Notes: generated by a model not told the origin, from the sequence alone. 64,000 bases of DNA from QHVT01 sp036389275 (GCA_036389275.1 DASVQE010000106.1:11233-75232), one strand, 5' to 3'; numbered from the stretch's first letter, positions 17,801 through 26,528 are shown. Translations and numbers: made by a program.

Positions 17801-18363
17801 GCATCGCCGAAGCGGCGGCAATGTTCGTACGCCGCCGTAGTCGCCTCGAGCGCGCCGCGATGATCGTCCGCCGCCAAGCGGCATTCGCCGATACGGCCGA
17901 GAACCATTGATCGCAGGTGATCGACGGCCGGACCGTCGGCGGCGTCCATCTCGCGCAGCACGGAAGCAAGCATCCGCTCCGCGCGCTGGCCGTCGCCGTT
18001 CTCGAGTATGGAGGATGCCTCCTCCATCATGTGCTGCCAGCGCTCGGTAGGGTCGTCGTCTTCTTCGCCCTCCTCCTCGTCATCGCCGGGCTGCGACATC
18101 AGCAGCTCGCGCGGGCCGGTGTCCCCCAGGTAATCGGCGAAGAACTTCGCGATCGTGCCGAGGACCATGCCGTGGAGCTGGACCTCGGATCCATCGGTGC
18201 CTTCCTTGATCTCGATGACCCGCCATTGTGGTAGCTCGCGTTTGATCAGCTCGCGATGCTTGCGGCAGAGATCGAGGAACGCCTGTGCGTCACCCCGCGC
18301 GGCGGCCTTGCGCAGTTCTTTCCACACTTTTTCGGGCGACGCGGCGCGGAAGAAATCAAACAC
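14839..18363 (-). CDS. TPR-CHAT protease
   Basis: An 1174-residue protein: about 750 residues of TPR-like helical repeats (for example LHNLGALHNISGDATQAREHYRRS, ALNNAGLFFLNCGDD), then a linker and a C-terminal CHAT caspase-like domain. The catalytic pair is His995 in LHLATHGFF and Cys1075 in LSACETGLG, followed by the conserved EGVFGLRRVFLLAGARTLI block. The GTG at 18363 is preferred because AGGAGG lies four bases upstream; an in-frame ATG ten codons earlier lacks this. CHAT proteases act in bacterial immunity (gasdermin activation, CRISPR-linked Craspase) and signalling by cleaving partner proteins. No gasdermin-like ORF is seen nearby, so the substrate is unknown. The gene is alone in its segment. 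Confidence 0.88.
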   Translation of the reverse strand: MFDFFRAASPEKVWKELRKAAARGDAQAFLDLCRKHRELIKRELPQWRVIEIKEGTDGSEVQLHGMVLGTIAKFFADYLGDTGPRELLMSQPGDDEEEGEEDDDPTERWQHMMEEASSILENGDGQRAERMLASVLREMDAADGPAVDHLRSMVLGRIGECRLAADDHRGALEATTAAYEHCRRFGDAEGERIYAENIILIRGAAGEDPGAVDPAVAAKGQRVSVLALLTRLRGATEREEPVSVDNVVACLKMGDPAAIREWAPQLSAELNNTGIAFRERGDLHGARTLFEHAVRIHRETAAPDAGLARMLGNVAYALITLRTDLPRAGELLREALQIQQQVLPPDHREIAGTLHNLGALHNISGDATQAREHYRRSVAAKESREDATDSDLRNTIEHLSGLELAEHNDPEAKRALERLMRIENPDDQPFDRIGTPLNQLIDVYHRMGNIEAMKPLVAQFRARAEKEGKRSRWYAMALMHQASVHEFEKRRDAAEALFKEALAILRTAAEEPLELSAALNNAGLFFLNCGDDRRAIEHLEEALALKKERDIQWTANANNLSNAYARTGRGQDAIDLQTEALSIRKRVLPEGHPFRAQSAFNLAMALIDAGRVDDAVVMLSESLREENLAIDAAFGATSEEERAAFLREILERVATAGMMLLPHIDEHPAIAMVMFDMAVQRKAILAETIASERELLALNTRSELRPKFDELLAVRAKIARLTLDAADGAADQIGELKSQRRKLELDLARVVPEIALAERLRRADRASLAAALPLGAALLEFLTLDMFAAGTDRRVRAYFGFILPNGAPERVTMCVLGSAENIDPLIEQIRKDLEAESALPHLAIPIRAQWTRLSANLWQHLWNSFAPALAGRDRLFIVPDGALHRLPFGILQTETGDSIGDLFEISYLPTARDLLRVQHASGAPASAPLVIADPDYDAGANREITSPVFLPLAGTRAEGEAVATLLNVRPLLGAEATERAVKSRRSPLILHLATHGFFVEDQSAAAESLLRNARSTPRPLGGKDALLRSGVVLAGANTWLEGMSAVDDLDDGVLFAEDVLSMDLTSTELVVLSACETGLGEYQIGEGVFGLRRVFLLAGARTLIVSLWPVPDDATRELMEHFYVHLKRGARRVEALRLAQRTVAKDYEAPYLWAGFICIGDPNELPPNAFVTSS

Positions 18364-18455
18364 GGGGCCTCCTGATGACGGACTCCACGTCATTGATGGA
18401 ACGACGTACTCACCTCGTGGAGCCTCGATATTAAGTGCCTGGACAGTGACCGTAC

Positions 18456-18640
18456 AGGGGTTTCACCGACGCCACGCTCTGCATCGGCTGCAAGGCGTGC
18501 GAAGTGCCGTGTAAGGAGTGGAATGACGTGCCGGCGGTGGGTATGCGCTTCCGGCAGCTCGTACGACGGCCGGTTCGGCAGACCGGGCGAGTGACCCTCT
18601 GGTGCGGATGCTCTTGCATCAATTCGGCGCACCCTTGAAT
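18456..18640 (+). pseudogene. Formate dehydrogenase Fe-S subunit remnant
   Basis: From 18456 one frame reads GFTDATLCIGCKACEVPCKE, with the Cys codons at 18480, 18489, 18498 and 18510 forming CX2CX2CX3C. This is the N-terminal ferredoxin block of the formate dehydrogenase beta subunit (usual form CIGCKACEVACKEWN). The next expected block, SYD...G, appears in a different frame near 18557, so the fragment is frameshifted. There is no start codon and the rest of the gene is absent. It lies between the TPR-CHAT gene and the repeat at 18.8 kb and is probably debris from an earlier insertion or deletion. Confidence 0.7.
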
Positions 18641-18804
18641 CTTCTGGTTGTGTTGCGACACCGCCACTGGATCTTGATCCGGGACGGGACTTCCGTTGGC
18701 AGCAAGCGAAGTGTGTACGATTATCGGACGCGCGTCCTTCATATCAAGGGAGTTCCGCGGAAACGCCAAACCCTACCCACGGATCGGCGCCTGCCCCGGC
18801 GATA
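18641..18804. other. Non-coding stretch between FDH remnant and repeat
   Basis: No supported gene. Short ORFs in this stretch have no recognisable similarity and no ribosome binding site. It may be further decayed sequence from the formate dehydrogenase gene. Confidence 0.35.
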
Positions 18805-19030
18805 TTTTCCGTGGAGCATCCGTGCGAAAGCTTGAAACATGCAGTTTTTGGTCGCGGGCCCGCGGGCGACGTTCGCTCGCCAAATTGGCGACCTTGCGAG
18901 TCACTTTGCGAGTCTCCAGTTTTAAGTTACCCGCTGAAACACGAAGCGCCGAAGTGGCGTCTGCTGAGTGCTTTAGATTGGCGAGGCCGACGGGCTCGAA
19001 CCCGCGACATCCGGCATCAGGCCGGCGGTC
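18805..19030 (-). repeat. Third tRNA-Asp 3' copy with long downstream flank
   Basis: From 18933 this repeats the terminator hairpin (GCGCCgaagTGGCGT, with mutations) and, from 18979, about 52 bases of tRNA-Asp with two single-base deletions. Unlike the other copies, homology to the intact locus continues left for another 125 bases: words such as TGGTCGCGGG, GCGACCTTGCGAGT and TTGCGAG are shared with 23998-24122. The segment 19031-23990 is therefore bracketed by direct repeats of roughly 225 bases. It is too damaged to be a tRNA. Confidence 0.75.
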
Positions 19031-19102
19031 TTGGCATAGAGCGAGGCAGTCAAGACGATCCTGTAACTCGTCGCACCGCTCCTATTCTTGTACCCTCTGA
19101 GA

Positions 19103-22100
19103 ATGCTTTCTTTCGTGTCTGACAACGCAATTCCGTGTGGGATGTGTGGCTTTCCGCTACCGCGCACCACGGTCTATCGCGTCGTCCGTGACGACTCGGA
19201 TCCTGTGGCCGTCGCGTCGGTGATGGATGGCAACGTCAATTGCATTGTCTGTCCGAACTGTGAATACAAGGGCTGGATCACGATCCCGCTGCTGTGGGTT
19301 GATCGCGCCCACAAACGCGCCGTTTTCGTAGAGAACGCTGCGTCACATCCCGGTCAAAGCGAAACTGTATTCAACGAGCTTGCAGAGATCGCATTCGGTG
19401 GCGTGGATCCCGAGGATCGCGAGGCGATTCTCGGCCGGTTGCAACAAGTGAAATGGCCGACGGAGATTCGGGCGGCGCTGAAACTCTCACCTGAGCAGGC
19501 AGAAGCGGAACGGAAGGCTTACGACGCGTTCCTGCGCCGCGACATTCTCCCGCTGCCGGAGCGGCTCGAGCAGGCGATCCGCGACATGATTCAATCCGGC
19601 GCGTTTTACGCCGAGGGCCGAGAGCTGTCGCGGGAATTCCTCGCGCTCGCCGAAGGCGAACTTGCAAAGATCGCCGAGAACGACATGAGCTCGCGCGCGC
19701 AGTCGCTGCGGCAGTTGGTGCCGAATCTTGCGGAACGGATCAAGACGACCTCCCCACAGGAGACGCCTCCTGTCCCCGCCGCGGATTGGGAGGCGGAGGG
19801 TGGCCCGAAGTTCGAGGGCTTCACCGCATGGATAAACGTTGCGTCGCGCGACTCCGGCGAACAGGGTACGACTGGGAAACGGGGAAGCGCCGAGGCCGCA
19901 CCAGTCGTCGATTTCGCAGGTCTCGCCGGTCGCGCTGCATCGGAGAATGACGCCTCGGAGCGTGTTGCCGTGCTACGTGAACTCACGTCCGGTTACCTGA
20001 ACGCCGGACTACCGCACGAAGCCGCCGCCGCGGCGCGCGAGTTCCTCAAGGCAGCGGGGGCGGCAAACGATCAGGCGGCGGGCGTGGATGCACTCGTCTT
20101 CGCCGCGGCCGCTGCAGCACGCTCCGGCGACGGCCAAGCGGCGATCAACTATCTTGCGCATGCCGAGGCGGAGATCCACAAGATGTCCTCTGTCTCGATT
20201 CAGACTCTGGCTTACGGAGCGGAGATAGGCGGCGATGCATACATGCTCGTTCGCCGTTTTCCCGACGCTTGCCGGCAGTACCAGCGTGCCCTCGAGTTGT
20301 ACGAGCGCGACGGTCGAGCGGATGGCATACGCGTGGCTCTGGGACGCTTGGCCAACGCGTGCATGCGTGCCGGCGATCTCGATCAGGCGATCGCCGCCGA
20401 CCGGCGGCTCGTCGATGAATTGGGCGATACGGCCGACGGCATCAGGACCCGCCTCAATCTAGGGGGCGCGCTCGCTACCGCCAGTCCGCCACCCGAGCTA
20501 ACCGTGGACATCGGATTCACCGTCGCTCCCAAATCGAGCCCGGAGACGCAAACGGCCGAGAGACTCGATGCACCGGCCCCCGCGGCGCCGCCGGGACTGC
20601 GATGTCGCATCGAAGCGAAGCTGCGGACGGAGGTTGGGCGGGAGCGAGTGCTTTTCGAAACCATCGTGGGCGACGAGGCCATCGATCAGATGACCCGCGC
20701 GCGTAACGATGCAATCCGCATCGGCGCCGACGACCTAGAGCTCAGTGCGTACGACTTCATGGTGAACGCCTTTCTCGGCTATCACATGCGCAGGGCCGCG
20801 CGAGACGTTCTTCAACTCTCGATCAAGCGGCACGAAGAGCTCGGACGTTCCGTTCGCCCGTACACCGTGGCGCTCCTCGGGGCGGTGTGGGAAGCGACGG
20901 CGCAGGATGCGGGAGTCGCCGGTGATCAGGACGAAGCGCGAAATGCGTGGACGCGGGCACTGGGCGTCTTCGAGCGCGCGGAGCGCGAGTCCGCCGCGCG
21001 GGGAGAGCTCGACGCCGCGGATGAGATCCGATCGATGTCGAAGGCCGGTCAGTCGATCTGTCTCGAAGCGCTCGGCCGACATGCCGAAGCCCGCGACGGA
21101 TATCGCCGGGCGATGGGGATGTTCGAAGGCGCGCGGCAATATCTGATCGAGCGCGACCAGAAGGAGTTCGTGCAGGGACGCTCGATGATCCTGTTTTCGC
21201 GTGCGCAGCGGAACAATCTCGCGCTCTACGCCTCCACCGGTGACGCTGCGCTGCTCGAGGAATCCTTCTATTTCGCCGACGCGGGACGTTCCCGAATTCT
21301 CCTCGATGAAATCGGCGCCGCCGGAATCGCGCGGCCGGTCACGGTCGAGGACATCGCCGGCGGCCTTCCGCACGGCGCGGCGCTTGTGCAGTACTCACTG
21401 ATGCCAACCTACCCGAACTGCGCCGGAAGCTGGGCGATCTACACCATCGTTCCCCGAACGGGACTGGCGCCGTTCGTCATTCAGCAGAATCTCGATCAGG
21501 TGCTGAAGGCGCGCGACGCACTCTACTCCGCAATCGACACTTTCCAGGCCGGGCAATGGCACGATTTCGGGAGTTTCAATGCCGCGTTGGAGGATCTCGG
21601 ATCTCTTCTGCTTCCTCCGCAACTCGTCGAATTCCTCCGCAGAAGCGGCGTCACCCGGATCATCTTTGCTCCGGAGGCGTATTTGATGGATGTGCCGTTC
21701 GCGGCGCTGCGCGTTCGGTGGAACGGAACGTTGGACGATCTGAGCCGCGGCGGTATCGAGACGATCGTCGTTCCCAGCGCGAGCGTCTATGTCTCGGCAG
21801 GCGAGCGCCGGGCGAAAGAGAGTGCCGCGCACTCGCTGCTCTGCATCAGCGATCCGAACGAAGATCTCCCCGGAGTGACGGAGTGGATCGACCAGAACGT
21901 ACGCTCCACCTGGCCAGGAAAATCGGAGCATCTCTCGAAAACGAATGCGGTGCGAAGCGGTGTCTTCGGCGCGCTTCCGCAGGCGCGGGTGGTCTTTTAT
22001 TTCGGCCATGGGGATTATGAACAGAACGACATCGACAGTTCCGGGCTGCTGCTGCACGACGATCCACTGACGTTCAACGATCTTTTGGACACCGAGCTGA

Positions 22101-22414
22101 AGCTCGACTGCGACCTCTTTCTCGCGCTCGCATGTTTCGGGGCGCGTGTGGATGCCGACTGGCATTCGCGCGAGACCGTCGGTTTTTCCAGCGCGCTGCT
22201 GCAATCGGGCGTGCGCAATGTGGTCGCAGGACTGTGGCCGATGACGGTGGGCTTCGCAACGGCGTTCGGGGCCGCGATCATGCGGCACCTCGCCGCTCGA
22301 GTGCCGATCGCCGACGCCTGCCGGCGTGCACTGATCGAGACGCGCGACGCCGATCCGCGCTGGGCCCATCCGTGGTCGTGGGCCGGTGTGAGGCTGACCG
22401 GCACCGGCTCCTGA
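19103..22414 (+). CDS. CpXC zinc-ribbon TPR-CHAT protease
   Basis: A protein of about 1103 residues. The N-terminus is a CpXC-like zinc ribbon: Cys12 and Cys15 (CGMC) and Cys50 and Cys53 (CPNC), with an extra Cys47. A long helical TPR region covers about residues 180-750. The C-terminal CHAT domain has His969 in VFYFGHGDY and Cys1011 in LALACFGARV, followed by SSALLQSGVRNVVAGLWPM. ATG 19103 is chosen; a TTG start five codons upstream is possible. It converges on a DUF900 hydrolase gene within the same repeat-bounded segment. CHAT proteins cut partner proteins after a signal; the zinc ribbon may be the sensor or binding module. Function and target are unknown. Confidence 0.87.
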   Translation: MLSFVSDNAIPCGMCGFPLPRTTVYRVVRDDSDPVAVASVMDGNVNCIVCPNCEYKGWITIPLLWVDRAHKRAVFVENAASHPGQSETVFNELAEIAFGGVDPEDREAILGRLQQVKWPTEIRAALKLSPEQAEAERKAYDAFLRRDILPLPERLEQAIRDMIQSGAFYAEGRELSREFLALAEGELAKIAENDMSSRAQSLRQLVPNLAERIKTTSPQETPPVPAADWEAEGGPKFEGFTAWINVASRDSGEQGTTGKRGSAEAAPVVDFAGLAGRAASENDASERVAVLRELTSGYLNAGLPHEAAAAAREFLKAAGAANDQAAGVDALVFAAAAAARSGDGQAAINYLAHAEAEIHKMSSVSIQTLAYGAEIGGDAYMLVRRFPDACRQYQRALELYERDGRADGIRVALGRLANACMRAGDLDQAIAADRRLVDELGDTADGIRTRLNLGGALATASPPPELTVDIGFTVAPKSSPETQTAERLDAPAPAAPPGLRCRIEAKLRTEVGRERVLFETIVGDEAIDQMTRARNDAIRIGADDLELSAYDFMVNAFLGYHMRRAARDVLQLSIKRHEELGRSVRPYTVALLGAVWEATAQDAGVAGDQDEARNAWTRALGVFERAERESAARGELDAADEIRSMSKAGQSICLEALGRHAEARDGYRRAMGMFEGARQYLIERDQKEFVQGRSMILFSRAQRNNLALYASTGDAALLEESFYFADAGRSRILLDEIGAAGIARPVTVEDIAGGLPHGAALVQYSLMPTYPNCAGSWAIYTIVPRTGLAPFVIQQNLDQVLKARDALYSAIDTFQAGQWHDFGSFNAALEDLGSLLLPPQLVEFLRRSGVTRIIFAPEAYLMDVPFAALRVRWNGTLDDLSRGGIETIVVPSASVYVSAGERRAKESAAHSLLCISDPNEDLPGVTEWIDQNVRSTWPGKSEHLSKTNAVRSGVFGALPQARVVFYFGHGDYEQNDIDSSGLLLHDDPLTFNDLLDTELKLDCDLFLALACFGARVDADWHSRETVGFSSALLQSGVRNVVAGLWPMTVGFATAFGAAIMRHLAARVPIADACRRALIETRDADPRWAHPWSWAGVRLTGTGS

Positions 22415-22427
22415 CCGGGCCTGCCTG

Positions 22428-23867
22428 TCATCCTCCGATCAGCCAGTACTGCTCGTCGGTCTCGGTCCTCGCCTCGCGGAGACCGAACCGATCCTGCGGC
22501 GGATGGCCGTGCCGAATCAGCGCGTGCATGTCGGTGAGCACGTCGCGCGCCGCCGCGACATACCCGTGCCCGAGCATGGTCAGGTCGGCGTTGGTCACGT
22601 TGATCGTGTCGATCTCCGGCAGGACCAGCACCGGCGGGATGAGACCGGCCCGCGGAAAGTGGTGGAGCCAGCGCGAAGCTTCGACCGCGCGGTCGCGCTC
22701 CGAAACGTACAACGTTGTCCGCTGCGCGAGCCGCGTATAGGCGGTGCTGAGCGAACGGAACGTGTCGGCGTCCACATCGGCCGCCGCGAGGATGAACTGC
22801 CCGAAGCGAATGCCGGATCGTTTGTGGGCCGCCGCGGCGATCCGGTTCACCGCCCGGAGCACTGCGCGATTGCCCATGCTGTGGGCGATCACGTGGACCA
22901 TGCGTGCGCCGCTCTGCATCGCGAAGTCGGAGAGATAGTCCGCGATCGCTCCTTCGCTGGCCTCGATCGTCGCGGCGTCGGCCAGGTAGCCGTCGAGCGT
23001 TCCCTGCGAGGGCCAGCTGAAGAACGCCATCGCGCCTTTGACCTGGAGGTCGAAGCCGATCTGCGCGGCGCGAAGCGCTGCCTCCTCGAAGGAAACGTTG
23101 TAGCCGTGCACGAACACCAGCGCGTCCCGTTCCTCAGCGGCGAACGCCGCCAAGCGATCACGAATCTGTTTCCAGTGATCCTCCGCCGATGTTGCCGAGA
23201 TGCCGAGGAGCCGCAGGCGGTCGTCGGACATCGTCAGGAGCCGCTTCCACCAGCGCGAGCCAATCGAGCCAATCTTGTGGGACTTCGGAATGAACACGCG
23301 GCAGGAGCCGTAGTCGACACTGCTTGCGCGCTCGGACGAATACCCTTTGCTGACATCCTCCGGATAGATCCGCTTGCGGTTCGTGGCGTACGAGACGACG
23401 TATTCCGCGCGGTCTCCGGCGGCCGCGGAGCGCGATCTCGTCTCGCGGCGGCGAGCGAGAAGGGCTTCGTCCGATGGCTCCGGCTGTCCAGACGTAGGAG
23501 CGGGTCCAGCGCGTGCCACCGGCTCGCTCGGCACCTCGATTGCCATATGGTCCGTGACGGACATCGTGCCCGATGAAGGAAGCGTTCCCACGAAGACCAT
23601 GGAGGCGAGCTTCGACCCGCGCTGCAACACATCTAGCCGACCGGAGTACCCCGTTCCAGGCTGGCCTTCTGCCCGCCAATCGATGTGTATGTCCATCGTG
23701 TCGCCGCCCGCGAGCGTCAACAGCACCATTCCGGGCGAGTCGAACCGGTACATACCCATCTGCGCGTCCGGTCGGTGAACGGATACAGTTGCTGTTACGC
23801 TCGCCGGAGGCTCGGCCGTGAACGTCACCTCCAGCGGGAGATTCCGATCTGCAAGGACACGCATCAT
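22428..23867 (-). CDS. DUF900-type alpha/beta hydrolase
   Basis: A 479-residue protein. The C-terminal 330 residues form a DUF900 alpha/beta-hydrolase: VFVHGYNVSFEEA (oxyanion region), FFSWPSQG, nucleophile elbow VIAHSMGNRAV with Ser330, LAAADVD with the acidic residue, and a late LGHGYV histidine. The first 115 residues are predicted beta-rich and unrecognised, followed by a low-complexity linker. Start ATG at 23867, with a second Met directly after. It converges on the CpXC-TPR-CHAT gene with 13 bases between the stops. DUF900 proteins are serine hydrolases of unknown physiological substrate. Sharing a segment with a protease suggests an effector or accessory role (inference). Confidence 0.82.
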   Translation of the reverse strand: MMRVLADRNLPLEVTFTAEPPASVTATVSVHRPDAQMGMYRFDSPGMVLLTLAGGDTMDIHIDWRAEGQPGTGYSGRLDVLQRGSKLASMVFVGTLPSSGTMSVTDHMAIEVPSEPVARAGPAPTSGQPEPSDEALLARRRETRSRSAAAGDRAEYVVSYATNRKRIYPEDVSKGYSSERASSVDYGSCRVFIPKSHKIGSIGSRWWKRLLTMSDDRLRLLGISATSAEDHWKQIRDRLAAFAAEERDALVFVHGYNVSFEEAALRAAQIGFDLQVKGAMAFFSWPSQGTLDGYLADAATIEASEGAIADYLSDFAMQSGARMVHVIAHSMGNRAVLRAVNRIAAAAHKRSGIRFGQFILAAADVDADTFRSLSTAYTRLAQRTTLYVSERDRAVEASRWLHHFPRAGLIPPVLVLPEIDTINVTNADLTMLGHGYVAAARDVLTDMHALIRHGHPPQDRFGLREARTETDEQYWLIGG

Positions 23868-24125
23868 TCAAGGGTAGCGGGTCCGGCCAGTCGCTGGAAG
23901 TCCTGAGCGCCGTCGTGCTAGGACCGGGTATGGTCGTAGGCAGCCGTGGCGCCGTTCAGCGAGCGGAGGGAGCTCGGCGTTGTAACAGGTTTTCCCGTGG
24001 AACATCGACGCAGAAGCGCGCAACATTTTGCAATTCTGGTCGCGGGTCTGCGGCAAAATTCGCTCGCGGAAATCGCGACCTTGCGAGTGAGCTTGCGAGA
24101 CACAACTTTCTAAGCCAACCCACTG
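23868..24125. other. Downstream flank of tRNA-Asp (repeat source)
   Basis: No gene is seen. From about 23991 the sequence is homologous to 18805-18932 and forms the right-hand long direct repeat of the CHAT/DUF900 segment. It contains several GCGAG words and the short inverted pair CGCGA/TCGCG. 23868-23990 is featureless. Confidence 0.55.
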
Positions 24126-24153
24126 AAAACACGAAAGCCGCCGAAGTGGCGGC
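24126..24153 (-). terminator. Rho-independent terminator of tRNA-Asp
   Basis: Read on the minus strand, GCCGCC (pairing 24148-24153 with 24137-24142) closes a five-base loop, followed by the T-rich tail TTTCGTGTTTT. It starts about 20 bases after the tRNA 3' end. The same hairpin is copied with each of the three tRNA fragments to the left. Confidence 0.8.
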
Positions 24154-24172
24154 TGATCAGCGCAACGAAATT

Positions 24173-24249
<77 letters not shown>

Positions 24250-24267
24250 GCGTCGTAGGGACTTTCG

Positions 24268-24870
24268 CTAACCGCGGGAGGGGGTGGGGCATTCCCTTGG
24301 CGGCGGCGCATGGTACTCGAAGGTCTCGGCTTCGCGCAACGGGGTACCGGCGGCGTCTTTCGCGGAGATGATGGCGTCCGCGCCGACGCGCCAGTCGATG
24401 GCGAGGTCGGGGTCGTTCCAGAGGATGGTGCGGTCGCTGGGCTGGTGCCACGGCGTCGTGCATTTGTAGATGACTTCCGCCTCTTCCAGGACCGAGAAGC
24501 CGTGGGCGAAGCCGGGGGGGATCCAGAGCATGCGGCGGTTGTCGGCGGTGAGCTCGGCGAAGGCAGTCTTCCCGAACGTCGGCGAGCCGCGGCGGATGTC
24601 GACGGCGACGTCGAGGATCGCGCCGCGCGCGCAGCGGACGAGTTTTCCCTGCGGCTGGATGAGTTGATAGTGCAGGCCTCGCACGACGTTGCGCGCGGAG
24701 GCGGAGTGGTTGTCCTGGGCGAAATCGATCGGCAGGCCGAGGCGGGCGAAGAGCGTGGCGTTGAACGTCTCCATGAACCAGCCGCGCGAGTCGCGGAACA
24801 CGCGCGGCTCGAGAATCAGCACGCCGGGAAGAGAAGTCTCGACGATCTCCAAGCGGCGCGGATGATACAC
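24268..24870 (-). CDS. rfbC: dTDP-4-dehydrorhamnose 3,5-epimerase
   Basis: A 200-residue cupin-fold epimerase (RmlC) that converts dTDP-4-keto-6-deoxyglucose to the rhamnose precursor. Markers are FMETFN near 32-37, NVVRGLHYQ with the catalytic base His67, the PPGFAHGF block, and VIYKCT with the conserved Tyr. The length is typical. The other rml genes are not adjacent. It is transcribed towards tRNA-Asp, ending 18 bases before it, and diverges from the AI-2E family gene with only 25 bases between starts. Confidence 0.93.
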   Translation of the reverse strand: MYHPRRLEIVETSLPGVLILEPRVFRDSRGWFMETFNATLFARLGLPIDFAQDNHSASARNVVRGLHYQLIQPQGKLVRCARGAILDVAVDIRRGSPTFGKTAFAELTADNRRMLWIPPGFAHGFSVLEEAEVIYKCTTPWHQPSDRTILWNDPDLAIDWRVGADAIISAKDAAGTPLREAETFEYHAPPPRECPTPSRG

Positions 24871-24895
24871 GCTTACACTGAGGCGGGAGGCGCGT

Positions 24896-26023
24896 GTGAT
24901 CGATCAACCTGCAGAGAGCGATCTGGAGCGGCGGCCGCAGTGGCGGCTGGCCGGCATCATCTTCTTCGGCATCCTGGCGCTGCTGCTGTTGTACGCGGCG
25001 TTCCTGATCATCCGTCCGTTCCTGACGGCCATCCTGATCGCGGCCATTCTGGTCACGCTCACGTTCAAGCACTTCCGCCGGCTGCGCGCGCGCATGCACG
25101 GCAGCTCGACCCGCGCGGCGTTGACCATGCTGCTGGCCATCACGCTGCTGATCGTGGTGCCCGCGGTCGTGCTCGGCGTGCTGCTCGTACAGCAGGCGAA
25201 CGTCGTCGTGGAGAAACTGCAATCGGGCGAGGCGCAGGCGATGATCCAGCGCATCGACCTCACGCACTCGCTGCAATGGGTCAAGCGGATCGCGCCGCAG
25301 TTCGATCCGGCCACGCTCCGGCCCGACCGCATGCTCCTGCCGGCCATGCGGCAGATTCCCGGCTGGGTGGCGCGCAACGGCGGCGCGGTGCTCGGCGGGC
25401 TGGCCGGCGTCGTGATCGGCTTCGCGCTGGTGCTGCTCTCGATGTTCTTCTTCTATGTCGAAGGAGAATCGATCGTGCGGCAGCTCACGATCCTCTCGCC
25501 GCTGCCGCGCCGATACGACATCGAGTTCTTCACCCGCTTCAAAGACGTCATCGATGCGACGTTCCGAGGACAGCTCTTCACCGGCATCGCCCAAGGCATC
25601 GTCACCGGCATCGGACTGGCGATCGCGCGCGTGCCGGGCGCCGGATTCTGGGGCGCGGTCGCGGCGCTGCTCGCGCTCGTGCCGATGGTCGGCGCGGCGG
25701 CGGTGTGGGTGCCGGCGGCGATCTATCTCTGCATCGCCGCATCGATGGGGCAGCGGCCGTGGTGGCAGGCCATCTTCCTCATCATCTGGGGCGCGCTGCC
25801 GGTGTCGCTGGTCGACAACATCGTGCGGCCGTGGGCGATGAAAGGCAAAGCGCAACTGCCGGCCATTCCACTGCTCTTCGCCGTCCTCGGCGGATTGCAG
25901 GCGTTCGGATTCGTCGGCCTCGTCATCGGACCGCTGGTCTTCTCGCTGCTGATGTCGATCATCGACATCTATAAACATTCGTTTCCAATGGCCACGCCGG
26001 CCGTCGTCACGACCGACGTCTAG
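24896..26023 (+). CDS. AI-2E family transporter (PF01594-like)
   Basis: A membrane protein of 375 residues with about seven to eight hydrophobic helices: an early pair (FFGILALLLLYAAFLI, ILIAAILVTLTF), a third near 80-105, then a hydrophilic stretch before the second half. The final helices contain the family block FVGLVIGPLVFSLL. Members export or transport small molecules; despite the name most are not AI-2 exporters. GTG at 24896 is chosen because GGGAGG precedes it. The 3' end overlaps the convergent gene by four bases. Confidence 0.85.
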   Translation: MIDQPAESDLERRPQWRLAGIIFFGILALLLLYAAFLIIRPFLTAILIAAILVTLTFKHFRRLRARMHGSSTRAALTMLLAITLLIVVPAVVLGVLLVQQANVVVEKLQSGEAQAMIQRIDLTHSLQWVKRIAPQFDPATLRPDRMLLPAMRQIPGWVARNGGAVLGGLAGVVIGFALVLLSMFFFYVEGESIVRQLTILSPLPRRYDIEFFTRFKDVIDATFRGQLFTGIAQGIVTGIGLAIARVPGAGFWGAVAALLALVPMVGAAAVWVPAAIYLCIAASMGQRPWWQAIFLIIWGALPVSLVDNIVRPWAMKGKAQLPAIPLLFAVLGGLQAFGFVGLVIGPLVFSLLMSIIDIYKHSFPMATPAVVTTDV

Positions 26024-26427
26024 ACCTTCTTCTCGTAAAACTCCTGAATGTGCTCGTAGACCTGCTCGGGAAATTTGAGGTCGCGATAGACATTGCAGGC
26101 GCCGGGATCGTCTGTCGGGCAGATCGGGAACGACTGCTCGCGCTGCCATTCGAGGATGCGCTCGCGGCGCGGCGGATTGTAGTCGCGCCCTTCGACCTGG
26201 CGGCAGAGCAGGCGCGCGTCGTGGTCGCTGACGCCGGGATTGCGGCAGAGCCAGGCGCAAAGCTCATCCTCGGAGAGGAAGTGCCGCGCCACCATGGCGA
26301 ACGTCAGCCGGCCGTAGTGACCGATGTCTTCGCCCCGTTCCAGGGCGTCGAGCAGGTGGAACATCATCGCGTTGTTGCGGAGGTCTTCGATTGCCATGCC
26401 TCGGACGATTTGCGGGATATGTTCCAT
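26020..26427 (-). CDS. Conserved Cys-containing hypothetical protein
   Basis: A 135-residue soluble protein starting at ATG 26427 (MEHIPQIVRGM). It is helical in the first part. It has five cysteines: two in DELCAWLC, one in RLLCRQ and two in ICPTDDPGAC. The order 'GRLTFAM... CRQVEGRDYNPP... CPTDDPGACNVY' is reminiscent of the Fe-S domain at the C-terminus of archaeal/eukaryotic primase large subunits, but I cannot confirm this by eye. An upstream in-frame start gives an N-terminus without family character. The neighbours give no functional hint. Confidence 0.6.
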   Translation of the reverse strand: MEHIPQIVRGMAIEDLRNNAMMFHLLDALERGEDIGHYGRLTFAMVARHFLSEDELCAWLCRNPGVSDHDARLLCRQVEGRDYNPPRRERILEWQREQSFPICPTDDPGACNVYRDLKFPEQVYEHIQEFYEKKV

Positions 26428-26528
26428 GCCGTCTACGACTTGTGGAGTATGACGGAAGGATGGAAATGCGCCCACTTTCACGCTCGTTTGACACATCTTT
26501 GGCAGATTATTTGTAACCACATCTACCG

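Noticed and set aside
18979..19030. Third tRNA-Asp gene
   Set aside because: Two deletions break the T-arm and anticodon arm, and the 5' part is absent.
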